Below are positions 54,629 through 63,880 of a DNA stretch of 64,000 nt, piece by piece. The notes beneath the pieces are model-generated. The model searched no databases. It was given only the letters and a program-made list of their open reading frames with translations, and was not told the DNA's origin. Source of the DNA: UBA7359 sp038142205. Its GTDB lineage: Bacteria > Pseudomonadota > Gammaproteobacteria > Eutrophobiales > Eutrophobiaceae. The position numbers and the translations under genes were made by a program. The stretch is taken from contig JAYQJO010000001.1 in NCBI GenBank assembly GCA_038142205.1, positions 2,542,001-2,606,000 of the forward strand. Reading direction: 5' to 3'. Position 1 is the stretch's first letter; the number at the start of each line of letters is the position of its first letter.

Positions 54629-55450
54629 ATGGATTATTTCCAGTCATTTTTTATTGAACATCAAGCTGAATTGAGAATGTACAGTTTTGTCGTTCTAATT
54701 TTATTCTTTGCCGGACTTGAGTTAGTCTGGCCAAGACGAGTAGCTGATAAAAACTCTAAGTACAGACGCATAAATAATCTCTTGTTATTGAGTATTAATT
54801 TTATTGCTGTTTATTTACTGGTTCCTTTGGCAACGTTTGAAGCGGCTTTATTCGCATACAAAAACGAGATTGGCTTGTTAAACTCTGTTTCGTTACCGTT
54901 ATTTTTGAATGTGATTTTAACGATTATCATTTTTGATTTTCTGATCTATCTCCAACATGTCGTTGTGCATAAATTCAGCTTCCTTTGGAAAATTCACCGA
55001 GTACACCATACTGATCTGGAGTTTGATGTGACGACAGGCATTCGTTTTCACCCTGTCGAAATTGTTTTGTCCATGTTTTATAAACTGGCAGTAGTTTATC
55101 TTATTGGCCCGGTAGCATTTGCCATTATTTTATATGAGATAGCGTTAAATGCAGCAGCATTATTTGGGCATAGTAATATATTCCTTAATCAGAAATTTGA
55201 TCGCATTCTAAGAACAATATTTGTCACACCGGATATGCATCGCATTCATCACTCGGTTGTTAGGCATGAAACAGACAGTAATTACGGCAATATATTTTCA
55301 ATTTGGGATAAACTATTCAAAACTTATCGTGCCTTACCAGAAGCGGGATATAACGATATGGTAATCGGACTCGATAATTTCCGTGATCCTGAATCAGGAC
55401 AAGTATTCCAATTATTAAAAAATCCATTCGTAAAGAGTAATAAACTATGA
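54629..55450 (+). CDS. sterol desaturase / fatty acid hydroxylase family protein
   Basis: A 273-residue di-iron membrane hydroxylase family member. Several helices, with histidine boxes HVVVHKFSFLWKIHRVHHTD and TPDMHRIHHSVVRHETDSNY (HxxHH pattern). The substrate (fatty acid, carotenoid or sterol) cannot be assigned. Its stop overlaps the next gene (ATGA), so the two are coupled. Confidence 0.87.
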   Translation: MDYFQSFFIEHQAELRMYSFVVLILFFAGLELVWPRRVADKNSKYRRINNLLLLSINFIAVYLLVPLATFEAALFAYKNEIGLLNSVSLPLFLNVILTIIIFDFLIYLQHVVVHKFSFLWKIHRVHHTDLEFDVTTGIRFHPVEIVLSMFYKLAVVYLIGPVAFAIILYEIALNAAALFGHSNIFLNQKFDRILRTIFVTPDMHRIHHSVVRHETDSNYGNIFSIWDKLFKTYRALPEAGYNDMVIGLDNFRDPESGQVFQLLKNPFVKSNKL

Positions 55451-56568
55451 ATCAAGAAAATGCAGTTTTAGAACGTTATACAGAAGGCGCAAATGAAAGG
55501 CAGGAAGCATTATGTTGCCCGGTAGATTATCAAACAGATCTGTTGAAAATATTACCGGCAGAAATTATTGAAAAAGATTATGGTTGTGGAGATCCATCAC
55601 GTTATGTTCATGAAGGCGATACTGTACTCGATCTGGGTAGTGGTAGCGGCAAGATATGTTATATGGCAGCGCAACTTGTTGGTGATGAAGGGAAGATCAT
55701 TGGCGTTGATATGAATGATGATATGTTGTCTTTAGCCAGAAAATTTCAGACAGAAATGGCAACAAAAATAGGTAATGATCGGGTGCAGTTTTTAAAAGGC
55801 AAGATTCAGGATCTTGCTCTGGATATTGATGCGATGGAAGCATGGTTAAAATCAAATCCAGTAACCAATGCTGATCAATTATCACAATTAGAAAATTGGA
55901 AGCGTAAACAAATACAAGATACGCCATTAATTCCAGATAATTCTGTTGACCTGGTTATATCAAATTGTGTTTTAAATCTTGTGAGTGATGTTGAGAAACA
56001 GCAACTGGTTAATGAAATATTTCGAGTTGTGAAGCCAGGTGGGCGTATTGCTATTTCCGATATTATCAGTGACGAATTTATTCCTGATCACTTAAAAGCA
56101 GATGAACAATTGTGGAGTGGCTGCATTTCGGGTGCATTTCAGGAACTGGAAATGCTGGATATGTTTCAGCAAGCAGGCTTTGTTGCGGTATCGTATGATA
56201 AATGGGCAGATGCGCCATGGCAGGTAGTTGAAGGTATTGAATTTCGTTCAGCTACTTTAACTGCGATCAAACGAGAACAAGTCGATTGTATTGATAAGGG
56301 CCATGCCGCTATCTACCGTGGTCCATTCAGTTTTGTTGTCGATGATGAAGGTCATGAATTTCCGCGTGGCGAAAGAATGGCTGTTTGTGAACGGACATTT
56401 AATGTGTTGAGTAATGAACCGTATAAAGACAGCTTCATAGGGATTACACCTGCGAATGAGCAGGAAGGGAAAGCTTGGTGTGCACCTGCTGGAACTCGAC
56501 GCCCGGTTTCTGAAACCAAACAGGCAAATTTTTCCAGCAGTGATAAGTCATCGGGTTCCTGTTGTTAA
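55447..56568 (+). CDS. ArsM-like SAM methyltransferase with C-terminal Cys-Cys
   Basis: A 373-residue methyltransferase: ALCCPVDYQTDLLKILPAEI, IEKDYGCGDPSRYVHEGDTV, SAM motif LDLGSGSGKICYMAAQLVGD, then ISNCVLNLVSDVEKQQLVNE and VVKPGGRIAISDIIS. The C-terminal half is a distinct domain and ends SGSCC. The layout with several Cys (CC near residue 23, ISNCV) recalls arsenite methyltransferases and related families, though the exact three-Cys catalytic set cannot be confirmed from the sequence alone. Coupled to the upstream hydroxylase-family gene. Confidence 0.75.
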   Translation: MNQENAVLERYTEGANERQEALCCPVDYQTDLLKILPAEIIEKDYGCGDPSRYVHEGDTVLDLGSGSGKICYMAAQLVGDEGKIIGVDMNDDMLSLARKFQTEMATKIGNDRVQFLKGKIQDLALDIDAMEAWLKSNPVTNADQLSQLENWKRKQIQDTPLIPDNSVDLVISNCVLNLVSDVEKQQLVNEIFRVVKPGGRIAISDIISDEFIPDHLKADEQLWSGCISGAFQELEMLDMFQQAGFVAVSYDKWADAPWQVVEGIEFRSATLTAIKREQVDCIDKGHAAIYRGPFSFVVDDEGHEFPRGERMAVCERTFNVLSNEPYKDSFIGITPANEQEGKAWCAPAGTRRPVSETKQANFSSSDKSSGSCC

Positions 56569-56583
56569 AATAATGAGACAAAC

Positions 56584-56605
56584 TGTTCAATAATCTTATT
56601 GAACA
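56584..56605 (+). repeat. perfect 10-bp inverted repeat
   Basis: Arms TGTTCAATAA/TTATTGAACA with a two-base loop, 15 bases after the methyltransferase stop. It precedes the terminator hairpin and may strengthen transcript stability. Confidence 0.5.
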
Positions 56606-56625
56606 ACTTATATTTTAGTTTATAT

Positions 56626-56650
56626 AGCGCGGCATTAGTCGCGCTTTTTT
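56626..56650 (+). terminator. intrinsic terminator of the hydroxylase-methyltransferase operon
   Basis: Arms AGCGCG (56626..56631) and CGCGCT (56640..56645) with a run of T (56645..56650). Confidence 0.8.
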
Positions 56651-56819
56651 GTATTGGAATAAATCATTGGAAGATGCACGGTATTGTTTTTCTTAATGCT
56701 TCTTGTCTTTCAACGAAGTGACTATGAAGTTGTTGTTATAAACTTTTTTCTATTAATTTTCTGGTCTGTCGCCTATCATTTCATTGCTATATGAACATAA
56801 AAAATAGGGAGTTAATCAT

Positions 56820-56918
56820 TTGAACCACGCAATGTGTATAGTCTTATTGATTATAATTCATTACTTGTTGTCGTCCTGTGCCAGATTAGATGCTGATGTA
56901 ATTCAAGCAGGCAGGTAA
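56820..56918 (+). CDS. possible tiny lipoprotein (TTG start), maybe frameshifted
   Basis: In the 422-base gap 56569..56990. From TTG 56820 (GGGAG eight bases upstream) the frame reads LNHAMCIVLLIIIHYLLSSC with a lipobox Cys then ARLDADVIQAGR and stop. The GCAGGCAG at 56907..56914 is a 4-base tandem copy; removing one copy gives AGNTEGLTPVLTIPIGQ to a stop at 56962..56964 (about 46 residues). Plausible small lipoprotein, unproven. Confidence 0.35.
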   Translation: MNHAMCIVLLIIIHYLLSSCARLDADVIQAGR

Positions 56919-56990
56919 TACTGAAGGTTTGACACCAGTACTCACTATACCTATCGGTCAGTAAGATACTTCTCATTTTAATATTGTTTT

Positions 56991-57506
56991 ATGAATCAAA
57001 TGAAAGAAGAACAACCCAGTGCCGCAGTGGCTCTAGTGGTAACACGTGAATCGCCATCTATTTTATTAGTGCGCAGGGCTGAACATCCTTTAGACCCTTG
57101 GTCAGGTCACTGGGCTTTTCCCGGTGGTCGAGTGGAAGAGTCGGATGAGGATCTGTTGGCAACTTGTCAACGGGAAGTTTTTGAAGAGTGTGGCTGTCAT
57201 TTAAGTATGGAACATTATCAATATGCCTTACCTTTTTCCAAAGCAGGTCGTTTAAATAAGCAGCCTGTCCTTGTTGCACCGTTTTTATGGATGATTCCGA
57301 AAAGGGTTGAATTGCAACTTGATGAATCCGAGATTGCTACAGCTCATTGGCAGGAACTTTCTTTTCTGTCTGATCCAGCTAATCACAATATCGGTGTAAT
57401 CGCTCCGAAATACAGTGATCGAGAATTTCCTTATATTACTGTAGGAGATACACCGTTATGGGGTTTCACTTATAAGGTTTTGATGAACTATTTAAATGAA
57501 TTTTAA
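56991..57506 (+). CDS. Nudix hydrolase, CoA-pyrophosphatase-like
   Basis: A 171-residue Nudix protein. The box is GGRVEESDEDLLATCQREVF followed by EECG, in the pattern Gx5Ex7REUxEExG. The preceding ILLVRRAEHPLDPWSGHWAF PGG with an RxxxxxxxGxWxFPGG arrangement resembles CoA diphosphatases (NudL/NUDT7), but the family-specific UPF0035 motif is not exact. A stem (CGCTATT/AATAGCG) at 57521..57540 after the stop may be a terminator. Confidence 0.82.
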   Translation: MNQMKEEQPSAAVALVVTRESPSILLVRRAEHPLDPWSGHWAFPGGRVEESDEDLLATCQREVFEECGCHLSMEHYQYALPFSKAGRLNKQPVLVAPFLWMIPKRVELQLDESEIATAHWQELSFLSDPANHNIGVIAPKYSDREFPYITVGDTPLWGFTYKVLMNYLNEF

Positions 57507-57912
57507 AATATGTATTTATTCGCTATTTTTCGTAATAGCGTTGAACAAAACGAATTAAAATTTCCTGTGCATAATGCATTTTTTTGTCGTTAATTGTTCT
57601 GACCCATTTGGCTCGAAATAGCCATAATGCTTAGAAACTTAAATTCTAACGGCAAAACTTTCTGGATCACCTTCAGGCTGTAGTTGCAAGATAAGAACAG
57701 GTCTAAAATTGAAATTATAACTATGAGTAATATTAAAATATAATCAAAAGCGCCATGTTATTTGCTTTAGTATTATATAAATTTCTCAGTAATGATTTGT
57801 CCTCAGTTGCTGGATAACATACTATTTTATTACGGTCGTATTGCAGGTGTACTATCTATAGTACTTTTCTGCTGTTCTGACTTTTCTTATCAGAAATATT
57901 TGGGGAATCTTT
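57507..57912. other. 406-base intergenic region, no gene seen
   Basis: Between the Nudix gene and folD. It has a short hairpin after the Nudix stop (57521..57540) but no tRNA, no long frame on either strand and no clear promoter; the sequence is AT-rich. Confidence 0.5.
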
Positions 57913-58779
57913 ATGAGTGCAACATTAATTGATGGAAAGGCTATCTCAGCCGCAGTAAGACAGGAATGGAAAGAAAGGGCGGCTATACTCAAGACTAAGG
58001 GTGTTTTACCAGGTCTTGCCGTGATCATTGTCGGTGATAACCCCGCTTCAAAGCTTTATGTAAATAATAAAATTAAGGCCTGTCATGAAGTGGGCCTACA
58101 TTCTGAAGTGCATGATTTACCAGAAGATATTTCGGAAGAGATGCTACTTAATCTTATTGAAGAATTGAATCAGAAAGTGAAGATCAATGGCATATTGGTA
58201 CAATTACCTTTGCCTGAGCATATTGACGAGAACAAGGTCCTGGAAACGATTAAACAAGAAAAGGATGTTGATGGTTTTCATCTTTATAATGTTGGTGCAT
58301 TAATGACAGGCAATACGGTTTTTCCTCCTTGTACGCCTTTTGGTGTAATGCGGATGTTGAAATATTGTAATATCCCTATTGCGGGTCAAAATGCTGTTAT
58401 TGTCGGTCGCAGTAATATTGTTGGTAAGCCGATGGCGATGTTGTTATTACAAGAAGATGCTACTGTAACAATATGTACTTCAAAGACGCGGGATTTGGTA
58501 GATCATACCAAACGAGCTGATATTCTTGTTGTTGCTACCGGTCGTGCGGAAATGATTAAGGCTGAGCATGTTAAAGAAGGTGCGGTGGTTATTGATGTTG
58601 GTATCAATCGTCTTGATGATGGTCGGATAGTAGGCGATGTTGATTTTAATGATGTGAAAGAAGTAGCAGAGCAGATTACTCCGGTACCCGGCGGCGTTGG
58701 CCCGATGACCATTACCATGTTAGTTGCAAACACGGTGATGGCCGCAGAAAGAGATAGCGGTATCTCTGGCGTAGAATAA
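57913..58779 (+). CDS. folD: bifunctional methylenetetrahydrofolate dehydrogenase/cyclohydrolase
   Basis: Interconverts 5,10-methylene- and 10-formyl-tetrahydrofolate in one-carbon metabolism. 288 residues with YVNNKIKACHEVGLHSEVHD, ILVQLPLPEHIDENKVLETI, KDVDGFHLYNVGALMTGNTV, PCTPFGVMRML and the NADP motif AVIVGRSNIVGKPMAMLLLQ. C-terminal PVPGGVGPMTITMLVANTVM is the family signature. Stands alone in its direction. Confidence 0.97.
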   Translation: MSATLIDGKAISAAVRQEWKERAAILKTKGVLPGLAVIIVGDNPASKLYVNNKIKACHEVGLHSEVHDLPEDISEEMLLNLIEELNQKVKINGILVQLPLPEHIDENKVLETIKQEKDVDGFHLYNVGALMTGNTVFPPCTPFGVMRMLKYCNIPIAGQNAVIVGRSNIVGKPMAMLLLQEDATVTICTSKTRDLVDHTKRADILVVATGRAEMIKAEHVKEGAVVIDVGINRLDDGRIVGDVDFNDVKEVAEQITPVPGGVGPMTITMLVANTVMAAERDSGISGVE

Positions 58780-58796
58780 CTTTTTAAAAAATTATT

Positions 58797-59054
58797 CTAT
58801 TCAGGTAATAAGTTATATAGCCACGCAAAAATAGCCCCGGCAATAGCCGCATCGACAAGTGCATATAAGGTTCCAATGATGACGCTGCTAATACCCTGCA
58901 TTGCTTCGTAGCCAGGGTAAATTGAAGCGACAACGGTTAGAAAAATAATGCCATAAGTTGGCCAGATAAAATTCGCAAGGCTTATTATTAATATGGCTAT
59001 GCCCCAGAGAATGCTGCAACTTAAAGCAAACTTTTTAATTGATAGTTTCATCAT
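58797..59054 (-). CDS. small membrane protein annotated as 'bacteriophage holin'-like
   Basis: An 85-residue protein with three hydrophobic helices: FALSCSILWGIAILIISLAN, YGIIFLTVVASIYPGYEAMQ and IIGTLYALVDAAIAGAIFAW, with an N-terminal KLSIKKFALSCSILWG and C-terminal LYNLLPE. The ILWG...YPGY...VDAAIAGAIFAWLYN pattern matches a widespread small chromosomal family that databases name holin; there is no phage gene nearby, so I doubt a lysis role. It follows the DUF6868-like gene. Confidence 0.75.
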   Translation of the reverse strand: MMKLSIKKFALSCSILWGIAILIISLANFIWPTYGIIFLTVVASIYPGYEAMQGISSVIIGTLYALVDAAIAGAIFAWLYNLLPE

Positions 59055-59079
59055 TAAACAACCTCCTGAATCGAATAAC

Positions 59080-59322
59080 TCATGAGATGATTCTTAAGGC
59101 TAGATAAGGTGCAACATTAAAAAGAATGATACTTAACTTATAAAAAGCAATGCCGGCATAGTGTATTGCATCAAACCGTTCTGTATTTAAGTAAAACCAA
59201 CTTGTATGTATTTTATAAACCCAGTCATGGGCAAATATCATGAAGAAAACCCACCACAGTAGTAGTGCAATATTTAAAACAGCACACCACCCTAGAAACT
59301 GCGTAAGTAACTCTATAGACAT
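59080..59322 (-). CDS. DUF6868-like small membrane protein
   Basis: An 80-residue protein from ATG 59322 (MSIELLTQFLGWCAVLNIAL) with GGAGG upstream; a longer start at 59367 is unlikely. Two or three hydrophobic helices and the pattern AHDWVYKIHTSWFYLNTERF, DAIHYAGIAFYKLSIILFNV, which I recall as DUF6868. Function unknown. It precedes the holin-like gene on the same strand by 25 bases. Confidence 0.7.
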   Translation of the reverse strand: MSIELLTQFLGWCAVLNIALLLWWVFFMIFAHDWVYKIHTSWFYLNTERFDAIHYAGIAFYKLSIILFNVAPYLALRIIS

Positions 59323-59444
59323 AACAATACCTCCATTAGCAGTAATTAAGATACCCGGGTAAGGCATATAACCTGTTTAAAAGGTTTATATTTAAATATT
59401 AGAGCATTAGTTGCTTATTAGAAGGGAAAAAGAGATGTAAAAGG

Positions 59445-60164
59445 TTAATTTTTTGCGGGAGAAGGTAAGGATTGGGCTGTTGTATCTATCCAGCTTTCAA
59501 CCTCTTTTGTTATTTGTTTCGCGTTTTTACCTTCAGATTCAATAACTGGGCCAATAATAAATGTTATTTCACCTGGTTTTTTAATCATGCTGTTTCGAGG
59601 CCATAAATAACCGGCATTATGTGCGATTGGAACAATATTGGCATTGGATTTTTCTGCCAGCAAACCTCCGCCGGGCAGGTATTTTCCTTTCTTTCCGGGC
59701 GCAATGCGTGTTCCTTCCGGAAAGATAATAACCCATAAATTTAATTTTAAACGTTCGCAGCCTTGTTCAACGATTTGACGAAATGATTTAACTGCTGATC
59801 CTCGATCTATTGCAATCGGTTGCATTGATGCCAGTCCCCAGCCATAAATCGGGATCCGTAATAACTCTCGTTTTAGTATCCACACTTGTGGAACGAAGAT
59901 AAGTTGTAATGCCAGCGTTTCAAAAGCAGATTGATGATTACACATGACAATGCATGGTTTCTCAGGAATATTATCCAGTCCTTCAATTTTGTATTTAACA
60001 CCGCAACATAGTCTTAACCAATAAAGATTAAAGGCCGCCCAACGTGAAATTAGGTAATAACGTGTTTCAAATTTTAGTGGAAAAATAATAACGCCGAGCG
60101 GCGCAAAGAACAGCGTACTAATGATTTGCCCAATGTAAAAAAACAGGGAACGAATAAACAGCAT
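59445..60164 (-). CDS. plsC: 1-acyl-sn-glycerol-3-phosphate acyltransferase
   Basis: Membrane-associated acyltransferase of phospholipid synthesis, 239 residues. Motif I NHQSAFETLALQ (catalytic HxxxxD-like, here NHQSAFE with His and Glu), motif III IIFPEGTRIAPG. Its start overlaps the gmhB stop. The N-terminal hydrophobic stretch anchors it to the membrane. Confidence 0.9.
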   Translation of the reverse strand: MLFIRSLFFYIGQIISTLFFAPLGVIIFPLKFETRYYLISRWAAFNLYWLRLCCGVKYKIEGLDNIPEKPCIVMCNHQSAFETLALQLIFVPQVWILKRELLRIPIYGWGLASMQPIAIDRGSAVKSFRQIVEQGCERLKLNLWVIIFPEGTRIAPGKKGKYLPGGGLLAEKSNANIVPIAHNAGYLWPRNSMIKKPGEITFIIGPVIESEGKNAKQITKEVESWIDTTAQSLPSPAKN

Positions 60165-60706
60165 TATTTTGAGTTAATAATTCTCTCGTTAACAAATGAA
60201 GCGAGGCTGTCATAAATTGGAATACCGTTTGGAACCAGACCTTGCTCAATTTCTGACTGACCTTTGCCTGTGCGAACGAGTATCGGTTTGCCGCCGGCAC
60301 TTTGAGCTGCCTTAACGTCTGTCATTTTATCACCAACACAATAGACTTTATTTAAAGAGATGCGCAGTCGTTCCGAAATTTCATAATATAGCCCCGGTTT
60401 AGGTTTGCGACATTGGCAGTCGTCTTTTGGTAAATGCGGACAAAAGAAAATAGCATCAATAACACCGCCGTATTGAGCTAGATGTGAGCTCATTTTTCTA
60501 TGGATGGCATTTAGATCATCAATAGTAAATAATTTACGTCCGACACCGGATTGATTTGTCGCAATAACAATTTGATAACCGTTTTTTGATAACGTAGAAA
60601 TAGCTTCAAGGCTACCTTCTATTGCTTGCCATTCTTGAGGAGACTTGATGTATTCATCAGAATCTTCATTAATAACACCATCGCGATCAAGAATAATAAG
60701 AGGCAT
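60164..60706 (-). CDS. gmhB: heptose 1,7-bisphosphate 7-phosphatase
   Basis: HAD-family phosphatase, 180 residues, acting in ADP-heptose synthesis for the LPS core. Motif I LIILDRDGVINEDSDEYIKS, motif II IATNQSGVGRKLFTIDDLNA, zinc site CPHLPKDDCQCRKPKPGLYY and motif IV CVGDKMTDVKAAQSAG. Lies between plsC and glyS. Confidence 0.95.
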   Translation of the reverse strand: MPLIILDRDGVINEDSDEYIKSPQEWQAIEGSLEAISTLSKNGYQIVIATNQSGVGRKLFTIDDLNAIHRKMSSHLAQYGGVIDAIFFCPHLPKDDCQCRKPKPGLYYEISERLRISLNKVYCVGDKMTDVKAAQSAGGKPILVRTGKGQSEIEQGLVPNGIPIYDSLASFVNERIINSK

Positions 60707-60717
60707 AATTGTTTAGT

Positions 60718-62794
60718 TTAACTCTGTAGTTTCGATATATCTGCTGTTTGTAAAAATAATGCACTTAAACTGTTCAGCAGTGCTAATCTATTCATTTTAG
60801 TCGCTTCATCTTCACAATTCACCATGACATTATCAAAAAAGTCATCAATGTTTTCACGTAAACCAGCCAGTTCTGTTAAAGCCGATTTATAATCGCGTTT
60901 TTCAATAAGTGGTGAAACGCGTTTTTCATATTCATCCAGTGATTCCGCTAGTGTTTTTTCAGCATTTTCAACAAGTAAAGAATGAATAATTTTATTAATG
61001 TCAGAGACATCAGATTTTTTTAATATATTACTGATTCGCTTGTTTGCTGCTGCAAGGCTTTCTGCTTCGCTGAGTTTTCTAAATTCTGTTACGGCTATTA
61101 ATCGATGGTGAAAATCCAAAGGTTTATTGGTATTGATTGCCAGAACTGATTCAAAGCTATCTGCACTGACATTTTCATCCAGATAATAGCGACGCATTCT
61201 TTCCATTAAAAATTGATAAACTTCATCAGTACATTTCTCGGCATTAATATCACTTGTAAAATTTGATGCTGCTGTAGAAATAAGATCTTTTAAATCAATA
61301 TCCAGTTTACATTCAATAATGATACGTAAAAGCCCAATAGCTGAACGACGTAAACCAAAAGGATCCTTATCACCTGTTGGAGCTTTCCCAATAGAAAAAA
61401 TACCCACAAGACTGTCAATCTTTTCACTTATCGCAAGACATTGACCGATAGTAGTTGACGGTAGATCATCACCGGCAAAACGAGGCATATAATACTCTTC
61501 TATAGCAACCGCAACATCGTTGTCTTCATCATTTGCCTCAGCGTAATAGCGGCCCATAGTGCCCTGTAACTCGGGGAATTCCGAAACCATGTCAGTAAGC
61601 AAATCACATAAACAGAGCTCTGCTGCGCGTTTCGCTTTATCAACATCGGCACTTAATAGTGTTGCCAGATTTGCGGTGGTATTTATCAAGCGCTGAGATT
61701 TGTCTGCAAGAGAACCGAGCTGTTTTTGATAAATAACTTTTTCTAATGCTTCTATATGATTAGCTAAACCGTGTTTTAAGTCTCGCTCCCAGAAAAAGGC
61801 AGCATCGCTTAGCCGAGGTTGTATAACACGTTCATTACCCTGTTTTATTAATGCCGGATTATTACTTTCTATATTGGCGACACTGATAAAGCAGGCTAAT
61901 AGCTTTCCGTCTTCATCTACAACAGGAAAGTATTTTTGGTGATCTTGCATCGATGAGACTAATACTTCTTTAGGTAGTTTCAGAAAGTCAGGATCAAAGT
62001 CGCCGGAAAAACTGACTGGCCATTCTACCAAGGCAGTCACTTCATCTAATAAATCCGGATCAATAATAGCTTCACCATTATTTTTTTTCGCAATGTCTTT
62101 AACTTGTGTTTCAATCACAGCACTTCGTTCAGTATAGTCTGCTAAAACATACGCTTCTTTTTTTAGTGTTTCGACATAAGTTTCAGCGGATGTGATTGTA
62201 ATTGCCTCGGGGTGATGAAAGCGATGTCCGAAACTGGTTTTACCACTACGAACGCCCATGATTTCACAATCGATGTAATTATTACCTAAAAGTACCAATG
62301 TCCATTTTATTGGACGAACAAATTCAACATCACTATCACCCCAGCGCATACGTTTTGCGATAGGCAATCTGTTTAATGCTGTTTCTATCATGTCAGGTAA
62401 TAATTCGGAAGTGTTCTTACCTTTGACTACTGTGTCAAACGCTAACCATTCACCTTTATCTGTTTTTAATTTATCCAGTTGCTCAACACTTACGCCGCAG
62501 GATTTTGCAAAGCCTTCTGTTGCTTTAGTTGGTTTGCCGTCATCATCAAAAGCACCAGATAATGAAGGACCACGTCGTTGTTGTTGTTTATCTTCTTGGG
62601 AGACTTCCAGATCTGATAGAACTATTGCAAGTCTGCGTGGTGTTGCATAGTAGTTTGCCGCACTAAATTTCAGTTCAGCGTCATTTAAAGATTGAACCAT
62701 TTCATTTTTAAATGCGCTGGCCAGCCTTTTTTAGTGATTTCGGAGGAAGTTCTTCTGTTCCGATTTCAATTAATAGGTTTTGTGTCTTACTCAT
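60718..62794 (-). CDS. glyS: glycyl-tRNA synthetase beta subunit, frameshifted near start
   Basis: Beta subunit of the alpha2beta2 glycyl-tRNA synthetase, essential. ATG 62794 gives MSKTQNLLIEIGTEELPPKS then LKK and stops; removing one base in the 6-T run at 62727..62732 (A on the minus strand) restores LASAFKNEMVQSLNDAELKF and the long frame, which continues through KYFPVVDEDGKLLACFISVA, and ends at 60718 (691 residues). The rest shows the anticodon-binding C-terminal region (LSALFLQTADISKLQS). Since this gene is essential, sequencing error is likely. Confidence 0.93.
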
Positions 62795-62811
62795 GTTGAT
62801 AAATATAAATT

Positions 62812-63738
62812 CTATTTTTCATTTAATAATGGAAAGCCTAATGTTTCGCGACTTTCAAAGTAGGTTTGTGCAACGGCACGGGAGAGTGTTCTGACCCGTA
62901 AAATATATCGTTGTCGCTCCGTGACGGATATCGCACTTCTGGCATCGAGTAAATTAAAAGTATGTGATGCTTTCATTGTCATTTCATAAGCAGGCAAAGG
63001 CAGACCTTCTTCAATGAGTTTTTGCGATTCCTGCTCACAGGTATCAAACCAGCTAAATAATGATTCGGTGTTCGCTAACTCAAAGTTATAACGTGACATT
63101 TCGACTTCGTTCTGGTGGAAAACATCACCATAAGTCACAATATTTTCGCCTGTATCTGTCCAGACTAGATCAAAAATATTACTGTGTCCTTGCAGGCACA
63201 TGGCGATACGTTCCAGACCATAGGTGATCTCGCCCGTGACAGGTTTACAGTCCAGGCCACCAATTTGCTGAAAATACGTGAATTGGCTGATTTCCATACC
63301 ATCGAGCCAGACTTCCCAACCCAGCCCCCAGGCACCTAATGTCGGTGATTCCCAATTGTCTTCAACAAAGCGGATATCATGTGCAGCAGTATCAACACCA
63401 ACGGCTTTTAATGAATCCAGATACAGTTGTTGGATATCGTCTGGAGACGGTTTTAGTACAACCTGGAATTGGTAGTAGTGTTGTAATCGATTTGGATTTT
63501 CACCATAGCGTCCATCTGTAGGGCGACGACAGGGCTGCACATAGGCCGCGCGCCACGGTTCCGGGCCAATTGCACGTAAAAATGTGGCTGGATGAAAGGT
63601 CCCTGCGCCCATTTCCATATCGTAGGGCTGTGCAATGGCACAACCATGATCAGACCAATATTGCTGTAATTTAAAAATGAGCTGTTGAAAGCTCAATTTT
63701 GAACCTGAAACTTCTTTTTGCTTATTATCTTGAGACAT
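62812..63738 (-). CDS. glyQ: glycyl-tRNA synthetase alpha subunit
   Basis: Class II aminoacyl-tRNA synthetase alpha subunit, 308 residues, catalytic core. SFQQLIFKLQQYWSDHGCAI, QPYDMEMGAGTFHPATFLRA, YVQPCRRPTDGRYGENPNRL, then EVWLDGMEISQFTYFQQIGG. glyS begins 17 bases after its stop. It is the first gene of the glyQ-glyS-gmhB-plsC set. Confidence 0.97.
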   Translation of the reverse strand: MSQDNKQKEVSGSKLSFQQLIFKLQQYWSDHGCAIAQPYDMEMGAGTFHPATFLRAIGPEPWRAAYVQPCRRPTDGRYGENPNRLQHYYQFQVVLKPSPDDIQQLYLDSLKAVGVDTAAHDIRFVEDNWESPTLGAWGLGWEVWLDGMEISQFTYFQQIGGLDCKPVTGEITYGLERIAMCLQGHSNIFDLVWTDTGENIVTYGDVFHQNEVEMSRYNFELANTESLFSWFDTCEQESQKLIEEGLPLPAYEMTMKASHTFNLLDARSAISVTERQRYILRVRTLSRAVAQTYFESRETLGFPLLNEK

Positions 63739-63880
63739 CTAGTTAAACCAATTTAAGAGGCGGGAAGTATACCGTGTGTGACTTACGATGTGTATTCAGC
63801 TAATTGAAAAGAATGCTTAAGTTCTTGCTGGAAGTTGCCGTTAAGCGAATATCGAGCGAATTACTACACAGGATATAATT

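Noticed and set aside
57507..57912. tRNA or small RNA in the gap before folD
   Set aside because: No cloverleaf-like or strongly structured segment found by eye.
58797..59054. Prophage lysis gene
   Set aside because: No phage structural or lysis genes nearby; it is a common small chromosomal membrane family.
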